A DNA stretch of 64,000 bases, taken from positions 1,426,001 through 1,490,000 of the forward strand of contig JAGMUV010000013.1 in the NCBI GenBank assembly GCA_020744425.1, read 5' to 3'. The DNA is from Dactylonectria macrodidyma (taxonomy: Eukaryota > Ascomycota > Sordariomycetes > Hypocreales > Nectriaceae). The first letter of the stretch is position 1. Every line of letters starts with the position of its first letter. The notes under the pieces were generated by a model. That model ran no database searches, was not told the origin of the DNA, and worked only from the letters and a program-made list of their open reading frames with translations. Shown in pieces: positions 43,788 through 55,166 of the stretch. Position numbers and translations under genes: made by a program.

Positions 43788-45213
43788 ATGTCGACCAGGT
43801 ACGCCCTGCTGTCGCTGCCCCTCGGCGTCTTCGACTCTGGCGACCGAGGAGGTGCCGTCTCCGCTCTCAGCGCCACAGTCTCCGCCGACAACGGCTCCGT
43901 CGTGCCCTTTAGCATCCCGGACTTCAAGATTGGAACTCTCGATGGCCTGGTACAGCAAGCCGACGATCTGACCAAGCTCGAGGCATCATGCCAGGCTGTC
44001 GTGGCCAAGGTCGCCGACTCCTTGCGGACAGTCCTCGACGGCGATGATGACCGCATCGCTCAGTACAAGATGGTCAACGACAGTGGGTAGCGTTGGTGTT
44101 CCTGAGCCATGCCCATCGCTGATAGCCATTCCAGAGCCCACCGACCAGTACCTGAACAGCTTCAGCTGGAACAGGATCAGATACCGAGCTGACAAGCCCC
44201 TCGGCGAGCTCATCAGCATCTTACAAAAGGCATGAGTGGAGCCGTTGCTTTACCAGTCGTTGCGTTTGCTAACCTGCCATGCTTAGGAGCTCGTTACAGT
44301 CGACAATGATGTCAAGAGCAAGTTTAACCAGTACAACTCGGTCAAGACGAATCTTGCCGCGCTTCAGCGCCGCCAGACGTAAGCCTCGTGAATTATAACG
44401 AACCTTTGAAGCTTGGGCAACTGACCTCTCCATGCAACAGCGGTAACTTGGCGACCAAGTCCCTGACCCCTATTGTCGACCCATCTCTCCTCATTCAGGA
44501 CTCGGAGTACATCGAGACACACCTTATCGTCGTGCCAGCAAACTCCAAGAAGGAGTTCATCAAGAGCTACGAGACCCTCGCTCCAATGGTTGTCCCCCGA
44601 TCATCCGTCCAGGTCGCCCAAGACGATGAATTCGTTCTGTTCGCAGTCGCCACTTTCAAGAAGCACAGCGCCGAGTTCCTCCAGAAATGCAGAGAACAGA
44701 AGTGGACGCCGCGACAGTATAAGCACGTCCAGGGCGGCCGAGAAGAGGAGCAGCGTGAGCTGGACCGCGTGACCAACGAGGAGCGCAAGGTGTGCGGAGA
44801 GGCTCTGCGCATGGGACGCACGGGATGGAGCGAGAGCGTCATGATCTGGATACATGTCCTGACGCTGAGGGTCTTTGTCGAGGCAGTTCTCCGATACGGC
44901 CTGCCTCTCGACTACGTGTCGGCCCTTGTCAAGGTATGTTGCTTTTTCGGATCCCCGCCGTTGTGCGAATGGCCGTGGCCCGGTTCCCGACTGACCAAGG
45001 TGGCAGACGACATCCAAGCTGGCACCAAAGGTCAAGACAGCACTGGACTCGAATTACTCGTATCTAGGCGGAAACGCATTCGGGAGGGACAAGCGCGGCA
45101 AGATCACCAAGGACGATGCGGAACTGAGCTCCGAAATGGCAGCGGCTGGTCTGGGTACGGGCGAAGGTCACGAATACACGGCTTACGTCTACTACGAAGT
45201 CGAGTTCCCTTGA
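43788..45213 (+). CDS. vma5: V-type H+-ATPase subunit C (Vma5)
   Basis: Five exons (43788-44082, 44135-44229, 44287-44378, 44441-44933, 45007-45213) give 393 aa, the usual family length. Family segments are present throughout: RYALLSLPLGVFDSG, FKIGTLDGLVQQADDLTKLE, WNRIRYRADKPLGELISILQ, RQTGNLATKSLTPIVDPSLL, SWSESVMIWIHVL-like sequence (read here GWSESVMIWIHVLTLRVFVE), and KLAPKVKTALDSNYSYLGGN. Subunit C sits at the V1-Vo interface and controls reversible disassembly of the vacuolar proton pump. Intron 2 has a GC donor. The gene is convergent with met14, with 191 bp between stops. Confidence 0.94.
44230..44286 (+). other. GC-AG intron in vma5
   Basis: Exon 2 must end at LQK (AAG). The next bases are GCATGAGT, and the following codons would be GCA TGA. 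No GT lies between TTACAAAAG and the in-frame TGA. The acceptor is CTAACCTGCCATGCTTAG, giving K|ELVTVDNDV, which fits the family. Confidence 0.8.
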
Positions 45214-45404
45214 TATAGAGGGGGAGGATAGAAAGTGTAGGAAGCGAGCGAGAGATCCGCATGCATGAAACGCCTGTATTCAACTCTATCATGCCCATAC
45301 CCGGGAGTGATGACTGGGAGCGCAATGGCAGTAATATCCAAACCTCTTTTAACACCTTTCAATCCTTCTATAAACACGTTGGAACACACTGTGACCTTGC
45401 TACC

Positions 45405-46228
45405 TTAGGCAGACTTGGTCAGGTAGCCGTTCTCGGTGAGCCAGGCCACAATCTGAGCGACACACTCCTCGACGGTGCTCTCGTGGGTCTTGATGGTGAT
45501 CTCGGGCTTCTCGGGGGCCTCGTAGGGGGCAGAGATGCCGGTGAATTCCTTGATCTCGCCGGCGCGTGCCTTCTTGTAGAGGCCCTTGGGGTCGCGCTGC
45601 TCGGCAACCTCGAGGGGAACGTCGACGTAGACCTCGACAAAGGGGATGGCCTCGTCGCCCGCCTGGCTGGACTTGGCGTGGAGCTCACGAGCGACGTCAC
45701 GGTCGGCGCGGTAGGGGGAGATGAAGGAGGTGATGGCGATGGTGGAGGCGTCAGCGAAGAGCTTGGCGACTTCGGAGATGCGGCGGATGTTCTCGTTACG
45801 GTCCTTCTCGGAGAAGCCGAGGTCCTTGTTGAGACCGAAGCGGACGTTGTCGCCGTCGAGGCGGTAGGCGGCGACGCCCAGGTGTAGCAGGTGCTGCTCG
45901 AGGGCCGTGGCGACGGTCGACTTGCCTGAGGCTGAGAGGCCGGTGAGCCACAGCGTGAGGCCGCGCTGGCCGTTGAGCTTGTTGCGCTCGGTGCGCGAGA
46001 GGGTAGGGTGCCAGGTGATGTTGCTGTATTTTGCGATGGTTAGCATTAATCAATGTTTTGGTTTTGTATGTCTGTTTTCTTGAAAGTGAGGTGGGATGGG
46101 ATAGCTGGATGGCGGGGTATTGGTTTTTTTGGGGGGAGGCGAGGAGGGGTGAGAGACAGCAGCAAGGGTAAGAAGAACAGGAGGGGGGCTTGCAATCGAA
46201 TCAGGGGAGAAGAGACTCACGTAGCCAT
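45405..46228 (-). CDS. met14: Adenylylsulfate (APS) kinase
   Basis: Minus-strand exons are 46228-46221 (8 nt, ATGGCTAC) and 46023-45405, separated by a 197-nt intron, the longest in the window. The product is 208 aa. It opens [20 protein letters not shown], has the P-loop GLSASGKS at 31-38, [19 protein letters not shown] (APS-binding), and the family region [18 protein letters not shown]. It phosphorylates adenylylsulfate to PAPS in sulfate assimilation, in the cytosol. Splicing yields the conserved N-terminus, whereas the unspliced frame starts with an unrelated peptide. Two GTTACGTGG elements lie upstream. Confidence 0.95.
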
Positions 46229-47228
46229 TGTGTCGGTTGGGTTTGTATTATCAGAGGGAGGAAGATTGTGTTTAGTAGAGGTGAATTATGAAGTGGAAGA
46301 AGAAAGGAAGGAAGGAAAGCGAAGGTCGTTGTCCGATGCCGGGCTTTTTGTTTAGTTGGCGTGGGATGGGCGTTACGTGGGTGGTGGTGAGGGAGTTGCG
46401 TGTGCAAGTTACGTGGTGCATGTCAGTGGGATATTAAGAGCCATCTTTACACTCTCTGAGCAGGTGCCAATGAATGATCAAAGCTCTTTCTATTGATCCT
46501 CTTTGCCTGCCGCTTGACAATTGCTTGGGCATGGCTCAACTCGGTTATTCCTCACTGCTGTCTGTCTACTTACAATAACTTGCCCTCGCGTCGAAGGACG
46601 GATGGATGGCGCCTTCAATTCAAATGGAGGTTGCACCAGTGGAGGTGCGCCATTACCGTGCATTTTACAGTGGACCAGCGCCCCCCCGTCAGCCCCTAAG
46701 GTGCGCTGCAGGCTGCCGGCAGGGGGGCTACCCCACCGCAATTCGGTGTCTGACCCCCACTGTAACTTGGTTCTGTCCCCTAAACAGTCCCTATAGGCCA
46801 ACTCGCGCGATGACACCATCGGTGCCCACCCCGACCATCCATCTCGGCGGCTCCGACGTGGCCGGAAGTCGGCCTCCCCCGCCAAAATCTACCGCTCTCC
46901 AAGAGCCTAACGTTGCCACGGCTTGAGCTAAAAGCCTTCTCCGACCAACCATCAACCGTTCTTTGCCGTTAGAGAAAAAAAAACAAAAAAAAAACTCCTC
47001 TATTATTCAAGATCCAATGGCGGCGCTTGTCTTTGTCTAATATCTTGTACATATGGCATCATGCATGCGTGCCCCCTCTTTCTATGTTCATCGTTCCAAT
47101 CGTCTTGTCTTAGTTCGTCTTGTCCCGTCCCGTCCCGTCGCAACCTCGTTTCCTCTAGGTAATCTTGGGCATCATCTGTACAGAGCATTAGTCTGCCGTC
47201 CTCGCTTCCATCGGAGCCACAACACTGT
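46229..47228. other. Intergenic, met14 promoter and thioesterase 3' side
   Basis: It lies between tandem minus-strand genes and contains the met14 promoter (two GTTACGTGG boxes) and an A-rich run at about 46974-46993. Reading frames around 46500-46900 lack domains and were rejected. Confidence 0.5.
46372..46416 (-). promoter_or_regulatory. Two GTTACGTGG boxes upstream of met14
   Basis: Identical GTTACGTGG 9-mers lie at 46372-46380 and 46408-46416, about 145-190 bp before the met14 start. The ACGTG core is a bZIP/bHLH-type site. Sulfur genes are usually controlled by a bZIP (Cys3/MetR) or Cbf1-like factor, but the match is not to a full consensus. Confidence 0.35.
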
Positions 47229-48096
47229 TCAACTTACTGCTGCGTACTTGGGCGAGATGAACAACCCCGTAGCCTCGGTCAGGACGTCTGGCGTCTCGCC
47301 CGGGTCCGCCAGTAGCTCGATGTGTCCCTTAACCCACGCCTTGCGCCCGTCAACCTTTGTCGTCGTGGCCCGGAGCACCAGGAAGCTGCCTGCCGGCGTG
47401 GGCTTGCGGTAGTCGACGCTGAGGTTGGCCGTCACGGCGATGTTGTGAGGCAGAGCGCCAAAGCAGCAGCGCGCCAGGCCCTCGTCCAGCATCGTCGCTA
47501 AGAAGCCGCCGTGGACGATGCCCGGGTGGCCGCACAGGTCCTCTCCCACGTAGGATATACACACGATGGACTTGCCGCCGTCCTCGAGCCATACGTACGG
47601 CGGCACCACCATCTTGGATTGTCCCGCCAGCGCGCCGCCCGTCAGCGTGTGGCTGCGGTAGGACACGGGCATCTTCATGTGCGGTCGCGACTCGGTCAAG
47701 CTGGTGTTTGCACGCAGCTCTGCCACCAGTGGATGCTTGTTGATGGTTTCCTCAACCAGCCGTGCCTCGTCGTCGCCGGCGACAAACCGGTTCAGGCTCT
47801 CCTCGTCCGAATAGAAGCCCATACCGCTCTGCTGCATGGTGTGCCACATGCCCGCCGCACCTACTGCGCTAAAGCTTAGGCCGACGAGGGCCATGGATGC
47901 GGTCCGTCGAAAGGCGCCGCTCGAAGATGCTGTAATCAACCAGAATATTAGTACCGAGGTCGTCTCGACGGTGCAAGTGCTGAATAGGGTGCTCGCGGAC
48001 CGACTCACCTGGCGCTGCGTAACCTCGTACTTGACCAGCCCGTGCCAGTCGCCTGGCCGCCTGACGGCCGCTGCGACCAATCTGCTGAGTGAACAT
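47229..48096 (-). CDS. Hotdog-fold acyl-CoA thioesterase-like mitochondrial protein
   Basis: Minus-strand exons 48096-48009 and 47929-47229 give 262 aa. The N-terminus MFTQQIGRSGRQAARRLARA is Arg-rich without acids, like a mitochondrial presequence, and is followed by a hydrophobic segment (SMALVGLSFSAVGAAGMW), a possible membrane anchor. The C-terminal domain has the PaaI/THEM4 hotdog signature: GHPGIVHGGFLATMLDEGLA, then HNIAVTANLSVDYRKPTPAG and RKAWVKGHIELL. Such enzymes hydrolyse acyl-CoA thioesters. Layout suggests a membrane-anchored inner-mitochondrial enzyme. Substrate length cannot be inferred. Confidence 0.85.
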
Positions 48097-48904
48097 GGCG
48101 TTGTCGTGACCTTTTCTTCGTTTGTGAAAAGGACCCCGGATCGGCGCGCCGATAAGATTTATGGTTGCTGCCGCGGCAAACCATGCTCGCCTTGTTGAAT
48201 CAAGGCAGGCCGGTTTATGCACTTAGCCGGCACCGCAACGGCGGATGGGGCCATTTTGCCTCGGTTCGCAGCCACTGTGGCTTACTTGGCGTGGCGTCGG
48301 TGACGGCGAAACTCGGCCAGGCACCTCAGCTGAGAATATGTTTCATGCTGCATAATTCAGTACGTAGTACGTCAGCCAGCTCGGTTTCTAAACTTAGTGG
48401 AGTTCATCAGCATTGCTTTTGGCCCAAGAATTCCATGTGGCTTAAGGCCGTATCCCGGGATTTACCATCATCATAATACAAGCTAGTGGGAGCTGATCAT
48501 GCATCCCACCCAACATTAAGTTGTAACGAACCAAGTGATGACCACAAGGCGTTTGAAGCTTGGGCAAGGCATTGCCATGACAGTATCACGACGTGTGCTC
48601 CTTGTGAGGGGAAAGCCGTATTGTTTACCCCCTGACTGCCCTGGATAACACACAAGTGTGACGTCGGTGCCAACGCCAACCAACCAGGGTGCCTAGCTGT
48701 AGTGTACCAAGAGCATTCTCACGGCCACCTACTGAGGAGTGACATCATGCCTCTACCCGCGACAAGGGCACTGCAACATGTTCCTGATTTGCTTAAATAC
48801 AGACAGCTTCTCCTTTGCATCGTTTGCACCCGCACCACCCGCAGACTTCATCGTCTAAAAGATCAATCTCAACTCTAGATAATCAACCTGCTCGCAAACT
48901 CACA
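48097..48904. promoter_or_regulatory. Divergent promoter thioesterase / small protein gene
   Basis: This is 808 bp between divergent starts. It contains no recognisable gene. Confidence 0.5.
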
Positions 48905-49536
48905 ATGGTGCGTTGTGCGCCTTCATGATAACCTCCAGTGTACATACTAACAATTTCCCCGCGCAGGCCACCGCCGAGACCGTCGACTTAGGCCCAGCCC
49001 ACCCTCCCAAGGAGGACTCCATCACCGTCTTCTCGGCGATCCTGCCGGAGATCAAGAAGAAGCTGGTGCATCTCCGCCACGAGTACAACAGTATGCGCTC
49101 TCTGTCTGTCTTTGATGTAGCGTCCGTCAAGCTAACGCAGGTAAACCGCTAGAGCACGAACCCGAGTACTTTGCCGCCGTGGTACGCAATCCCAGCCCTA
49201 CCCGTATCCTTTTCCCTCTATCTCGTAAGACTGACACCATAAAACATAAAGGAACACCTCAGCAATGACGACCTGGTCGGCTTCTCAGTTGAAGACGTCG
49301 TGTCCGTCCGTGTCGCCCAGTCGGCGTACGGCATCCACCTCTTCGCAAAGCTCCGCATCCCCGCTTTGCCGGCCGACGGCCCCGCCTACATCCACTTCCG
49401 CGCCTTCACGGCCGGCAGCGACGAGCCTCACAAGCTGCACTGCATTCACACCGAGGAGAAGGAGGAGCCTGATGGTGGCAAGACCTATCGTGCCATCTTC
49501 ACAAAAAACGACGAGCTGGAGTGGTTTGATACTTGA
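48905..49536 (+). CDS. Small protein with cystatin/stefin-like C-terminal half
   Basis: Exons are 48905-48907 (ATG only), 48967-49090, 49141-49181 and 49252-49536, giving 150 aa. The N-terminal half is helical and charged (SAILPEIKKKLVHLRHEYNS) and the C-terminal half is strand-rich: VVSVRVAQSAYGIHLFAKLR, then PAYIHFRAF, then KNDELEWFDT. The order (helix, a strand with an x-V-A-x-x-Y/G turn, FAKLRI, YIHFRAF, a hydrophilic hairpin, ELEWF) resembles stefins, the intracellular cysteine-protease inhibitors. The key QxVxG loop is not clearly conserved. There is no signal peptide. It is a real gene judged by splice pattern and frame; the family call is tentative. Confidence 0.65.
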
Positions 49537-49675
49537 AATGCGTCCTCGCTCTGTTTCTTTCCTTCCTGTCCGTTTCCGCCTACCTGCGGGGCATCGCGTA
49601 CATACATATGAGTATCTAAATGCCCTCTTCTCAATATCAGCCCCTGTATCATGCAACTGATCACCTGTCTGCTTT

Positions 49676-52600
49676 TTACATGTCCTCTTCTCCTGCCAGA
49701 AGCTCCGCGTAGTCGTCCACGGAAGCAAACATGGGGAGATCCTTGATCTGCCTGCGCCTTGATTTGGGCTTGCTGCTCGCCGCCTCCTTGACCTCGAATC
49801 CTTCCTCATCCTCGCTCAGCATAGCACCGCCCTCCTCGTCATCCGTGCCCTCAATGTCAACCTCCATTTCGTCATCATCGTCCAGATCCAGGTCGCTCCC
49901 CAGATCCAACTCCGGCTCCGATCCTTCGGAAGCCATGTCCGAATCGTTGAGATCATCAAAGCCCATATCAGAACCATCATCATCGGGATCAACACCAGGC
50001 TGCGCAGACACAAGAGCCTTCCAAATCTCACCTTCCTTCTCATCCTCGTCTTCATCCCCGCCAGCCTGCGGTGCCTTCTTCTTGGGCTCCTTGCCTTCCT
50101 TGGAAACCTGCTGGAAGTACTCGTGGAAGAAGACGTCCTCCGCTGCAACATCCTGTACCTTCTTCTTCCAGAACGAAGTAGAGTTGACCGCGGGCGAAGC
50201 CGCTCCGGCTCCCTTGCTTCCCAGCCAAATATCGCCGAGGTCTTTGGTCGCTCGGAGAGGCTGCATGATCGAAACTCCCTTGGACGCATCACCAGCCTTG
50301 GGGTTTCGGTAAACGAACTTGTCCAAGAATCGAATAAGGGAATGGCTGTCCATGTCAGGCTTCTTTGCCTTCTCTGTGGGTTTTGACAGGGAGGCTGCGA
50401 AAATGGTGACCGAAGGGTGGAAATGGTCCTGGAGAGGAATCTAAACTGGTGTTAGCACATTGGACTCTGTAATTTACGCGTCACTCACCATCTCCCACAG
50501 GCAGCTTCGGTTGGCATTGCTGTGCTCGGGGTCTCTTTTTCTGCCGTCGTAGACAGGGCGGTCGCTCTCCGCCTCATCGTCGAAGATCGACTCCTCAGGG
50601 TCGTTGAGCAATGTTGAGAGGTCAGGGAAGGTCTCACGCAGATGAGCGACAACATAGAGCAGGCCGGTCACGAATGGAGGTTGGTGCAGACCGGAGACCT
50701 GAAGCATTCGCTTGGCAAATGCCTTCACTCTCCGGGTGTCAACATCGTTTTTGAGGGCGCGGAGAAGCAGGTTAAGGTAGAGTGACTGCTTGGAAGAGGT
50801 CACTAGTCGAGGGTCTAGTAGAGACTCATACAGAGTTCTGTAGAACCGATCATTGGCGATACTCTTAGACGAGGAGATCTGTTGAATTAAGAGCAGAGAC
50901 TGAATACCAGTGTTGAAGTTGGCGGAGTGAGCAATCTTGAAAAGAGTATCAAGATGAGTGTCCATGCTGCGAAACGTTAGCTTCCGTCCAATAAAGTGCT
51001 GGACAGGGTTTTTCATACATAGCGTCGTTGCCAGTCATGAAGGGTGCTGCTCGGTTGACACCAGTCAAAATGGCCGAGACGAGTTTGTCAGCCGCCTCAG
51101 TCTCTGGCTCGGTAACAGTAGGCGTAGAGGTCTTGCCGCCACGAGGCCTCCGTCTGTTTTTGTGGTTTTTGTCGAACGCCTCCTTTGGCTCATCACCAGG
51201 TTGGGGTTCAACTGGAGCAGTGATGCCCAGCTTTCCAGTCTTGAGGATGACTGTGAACAGCTCGAAGTAGATTCGCATGAGAGCTTCGGCAAGCGCAGGT
51301 TCCTTGTTGCTGAGGATGGTCTGGTTGAGGGTGTTGATGGCGTAGTATCTGGATCGATGATCTTGAGAAGGGTGGAGTAGAATCTCTTGCTCAATCATGC
51401 GCACGATGATTGGCTTCATTCCGGGGTGGGAGTTTTGTAGTTGGAGCAAGAGATACGAGGCGCGAGACGAAATCTTGCGATCACGATCACCGAGTTTGTG
51501 AACCAGGAGGCGAAGCAAGTTTGACTCCTGCTCAGGCTTTTCCTTGAGTAACCCATAGACGAAATCGAGAGCTCGCGACCGCGAGTATTCAATCTCGTCA
51601 GAGCACCAGTTCTCAAGCAGTTGAATGATTCGGAAGTATGTTTCCTTTAGCCAATCTTCGTAAAGCCAGGAAATCAGATGGGCGTCTGTAATCTTTCCAG
51701 GCAGCGGCTTTCCGACAGCCCATGTTGCAGAATGCCGTTGAAGGGTGCCGATCAGGCCGGGTTGGGTATGGAAGGTTCGGAGACGACGATTGGGGGGGAG
51801 CAGGGTTCCGGGTCCTAGCAAATCGACCAGCGCACCGATGGCGCCAAGGGCTTGGCCACGGCTCTTCTTCGAAGCGAGGCTCATGAGTGAATCGAAGGCT
51901 CGGATGTTGTGGACAGGAGATTCTTGGACGGCCAAGGTCAGCGCGGAGACCTTGTCAGTGAGAGTACCGGATGTCATAATGGTCGATAAGAATTTGTGGG
52001 TAGACGATGCGAAGAAACTGGCGCGGTACTTGGTAACATCTTGCTCCAAGAGAGTCTTGGCATGCTCTTTCAGAGACTCGATGGACCACTTGAACGAGCT
52101 CGGTTCGTCGTTGGATGGCGTAGGGAGTTTGTCTAGCTCGGCGGCATGCCAGTCGGCCATGGGCTGAAAAGCCTGGTTTACTGCGTTAGCCGTCAGAGAC
52201 GCTCTTCACGGATGTGAGTCAACCTACCAATCCTGAGATCTTGAGAGGCGCTGCCTGCTTGGGCTTGGGAGCTTCCTTTACCTCCTCTTCCTCTTCAGCA
52301 TCTTCGTCATCCTCATCGCCGCCGTCCTCAACGTCGTCCTCGCCGTCCTCGTCATCCCCGCCTTCGTCTTGGTCGCTAGCTTCGCTGAGCTCAACCTCCG
52401 CAAAGCCAAGTTGCTTGGAGAAGGCTGCGAGCTCATTCTTTAAGTTCTTGTCGACGGGTCCCTTAGAGGATTGCGCAAAGGTTTCATCTTCAGAGTCGAT
52501 GTCCTTGATGAGCGCCAAGTCGCTCTCATCGCCGCCCAATGCCTTGATTTCCTCGAGGAGGGTGTCATTGTCGATCTTCGAGCTGCCCTTTTCAGCGCCG

Positions 52601-52794
52601 GAGCCTTGGGAGTTGCGCTGCCTCTTCTGGTGCTGGTCGCCTCCTGTTTTGGTTGGTGGCTGCTTGCGCTTGTGATCTTTGGAGGTCAGGCCCTGATCAA
52701 TCTTCGCTGTGAGCTGGCTTAGAGATCCTTCGTCGAATCCTCGGGCATCTTGGGAGCGCCGGGGGCCTTTGCCCTTCTTGGGAGGTTTGGGCAT
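49676..52794 (-). CDS. mak21: Ribosome biogenesis protein Mak21/Noc1 (CBF/Mak21 domain)
   Basis: Minus-strand exons are 52794-52228, 52172-51019, 50966-50489 and 50440-49676, giving 987 aa. The N-terminus is basic (MPKPPKKGKGPRRSQDARGF) then very acidic. The middle is a helical repeat region (AHLISWLYEDWLKETYFRII, DRKISSRASYLLLQLQNSHP, DHRSRYYAINTLNQTILSNK). The CBF/Mak21 domain includes DTHLDTLFKIAHSANFNTGI, then VTGLLYVVAHLRETFP and HSLIRFLDKFVYRNPKA. An acidic tail ends in MFASVDDYAELLAGEEDM. Noc1-Noc2 export pre-60S particles within the nucleolus. The gene shares a 298-bp promoter with the mitochondrial ProRS and is convergent with the cystatin-like gene. Confidence 0.92.
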
Positions 52795-53092
52795 GTTATC
52801 AAAGTTGCGTGGAGGGTTGAAAATCTCAATTGGAAATTCTCAGTAAGGCGTCACAAGCAACTTTTTTTTGGGAATTTTCCAAAGCTGCCCCACGTTATCG
52901 TTATCGCGCTTGGACGCGCTTAGCGGCACCAATGCGGGCTGCAACACTGAGCTCCACCTGTCTCCTCTGGGACCAGACCATTCGGGACTCAAGATATTCT
53001 TACTGGCATTGGACAACTCTCCAACAACATTTAAAACATACACTCTCAGAGCATGAAGAAGGAACCGGAGAGACTTACCACCTAAATTAAAC
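52795..53092. promoter_or_regulatory. 298-bp bidirectional promoter mak21 / mitochondrial ProRS
   Basis: This is a very short divergent spacer between the start codons of a ribosome-assembly gene and a mitochondrial translation gene. The 5' UTRs plus two core promoters must fit here. Confidence 0.6.
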
Positions 53093-55166
53093 ATGATTCC
53101 ACCAAGGCTGGTTCGTTTCAATGGCGCCAAAATCCTTCGAAGGAACCAGCTCGGCCTTCAGCTCCGAGCATTCTCAGGCTCGACTGTCCTCAGATTGGAT
53201 CTGCCTCGGTCAACCCTATCGACGACATGGGCGCCCACAGGTGGAATGACCGCCAAAGAAGCCGAATGTAAGGCCTTTATGTGCTGTCATGGAGCAATTG
53301 AGGCTAATCGAGTCATCAGTCGGTCATGAGAAGCTCATCCGAGCCGGGTTTCTGCGCCAAGTGCGTCGTCATGATACCTTCACCAAAAGTTCGGCTTATG
53401 CTGAATAAACTGCACAGGCTCACTCTGGAGTTTTCCAATTGCTACCCCTCGGCCTTAGAGTCCAGGACAAGATCGAAAAACTCATAGATAAGCACATGCA
53501 CTCAGTTGGTTCGTAATTGCCATGGACATGGCAAATCGTGTTTACCCACACTAAGTCCACAAAGGTGCATCCCGACTTTCCCTTTCTACCATCTCATCGG
53601 AGGATTTATGGCGAAAAAGTGGTCGTTTGGACCTTGTCTCATCAGAAGTATGGTTCTCCTGTTTCTCTTCAGTTGAGATTAGACTGACCGGCGCAGCTCT
53701 TTCGCCTCGCTGATCGCAAAGAGGTTCCCCTCATTCTCTCTCCTACCCACGAGGAGGAAATCACTACTCTTGTAGCCGGGACACTGAGATCATACAAGGA
53801 CCTGCCTATTAGAGTATATCAGATCAGTAAGGGCGCTGTACCATGTCCGTGTCTTGTCTAACATCGGGTTATAGCTCGAAAATATAGAGACGAGCGCCGT
53901 CCTCGTCATGGTCTATTACGTTCCCGAGAGTTTCTCATGAAGGATCTCTACACATTTGATCTAACAGTCAGCGCTGCAATTGAGACTTACCGCGAGGTGT
54001 CGGCGGCATACCGCGCATTTTTTAGGGAGTTGAAGCTGCCATTCTTAGTTGCCGAAGCCAGCTCAGGAGACATGGGGGGTGACCTTAGCCACGAGTATCA
54101 CCTACCTAGTGCTGTGGGCGAAGATACGGTCGTCAACTGTGGCTCGTGTGGGTATACTGCCAATGACGAAGTTGCCGCTGCTCGAACACCCTCGGCGACA
54201 AAGGACGCCGTCACATCCACATCGCAGGTCCATGTGTGGCGCGGTGTCTCCCAGGACAGAAACACTCTTATTAACGCATGGTACCCCAGGGTTGACGTTG
54301 CGCAATCCGACTCCGGCCCAAATCTTCACGCAATCAAATCTGCTGTCCCGGAGCTAGACACAAGCATAGATGCCCCTTTGCCATTCTGGGGAGAGGCACT
54401 CGCGAGCGGCAATGCGAAGGTGATCAATGTCATTGATACCAGAATAGCCCCCGCTTTCGACAGTCTGCGAGAGGAGCTACTTCTACTACCCGATGGTTTA
54501 AAATCTCACGATGTCGAGCATTCTTTCCTTGGTAACGCGGAAGCAGATCAGGGGCTCAATCTAGTGCGGATTGCGGATGGTGATGGATGCCCCAAGTGCG
54601 AGGAAGGGATCCTCGAGATCCACCGGGCCCTCGAGGTTGGCCACACATTCCACCTTGGAACTCGATATTCGACCCCCCTCGACGCATGCGTGATGCTTCC
54701 TCGGGCTGAGTTGCCAGAAGCTGCTAGCGAAGGACTCGTACCAGGAAGCCGACATCCAGTACAGATGGGGTGTCACGGCGTGGGAGTTTCTCGAATATTT
54801 GGCGCTGTGGCAGAGATCTTGGGCGATGAGAAAGGGTTGAACTGGCCGCGAGCCATCGCCCCTTTCGAGGTCGCCATCATCCCAATGCCGGGCGTCGAAC
54901 AGGACTCTGTAAACCTCTATGACATACTCGCAGGCCGCAACGGCTCGGGATCTAGCCTCGACGTTGTTCTCGACGATCGCAAGGTGTCATTTGGATGGAA
55001 GATGACGGACGCTGACATGGTTGGGTACCCCGTTTTGGTGATCATGGGCAGGTCATGGAAGAAGGAGGGCACATGCGAGGTCCAGTGCAGAAGGCTGTCG
55101 ATTAAGGAGAATGTGACTCTTGAAGCGCTGCCCCAATTTGTGGCGGGACTGTTGGATCAGCTGTAA
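53093..55166 (+). CDS. Mitochondrial prolyl-tRNA synthetase
   Basis: Six exons (53093-53267, 53320-53360, 53418-53508, 53565-53647, 53697-53826, 53875-55166) give 603 aa. The N-terminus (MIPPRLVRFNGAKILRRNQ) is basic, fitting a mitochondrial presequence. Class II motifs are visible: AGFLRQAHSGVFQLLPLGLR near motif 1, RDERRPRHGLLRSREFLMKD (motif 2), and GCHGVGVSRIFGAVAEILGD (motif 3). The anticodon-binding domain is at the C-terminus (APFEVAIIPMP ... VVLDDRKVSFGWKMTDADMV). The bacterial-type sequence without the eukaryotic C-terminal zinc domain supports the organellar form. It charges mitochondrial tRNA-Pro. Five introns of 48-57 nt crowd the first 780 bp. Confidence 0.92.

Noticed and set aside
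45261..45887. 208-codon plus-strand ORF, Gly/Leu/Val/Asp-rich
   Set aside because: It is the exact antisense of the APS kinase gene, whose identity is certain.
49731..50312. Ser-rich plus-strand ORF
   Set aside because: It is antisense to the acidic tail of Mak21; GA-rich codons read backwards give Ser/Pro.
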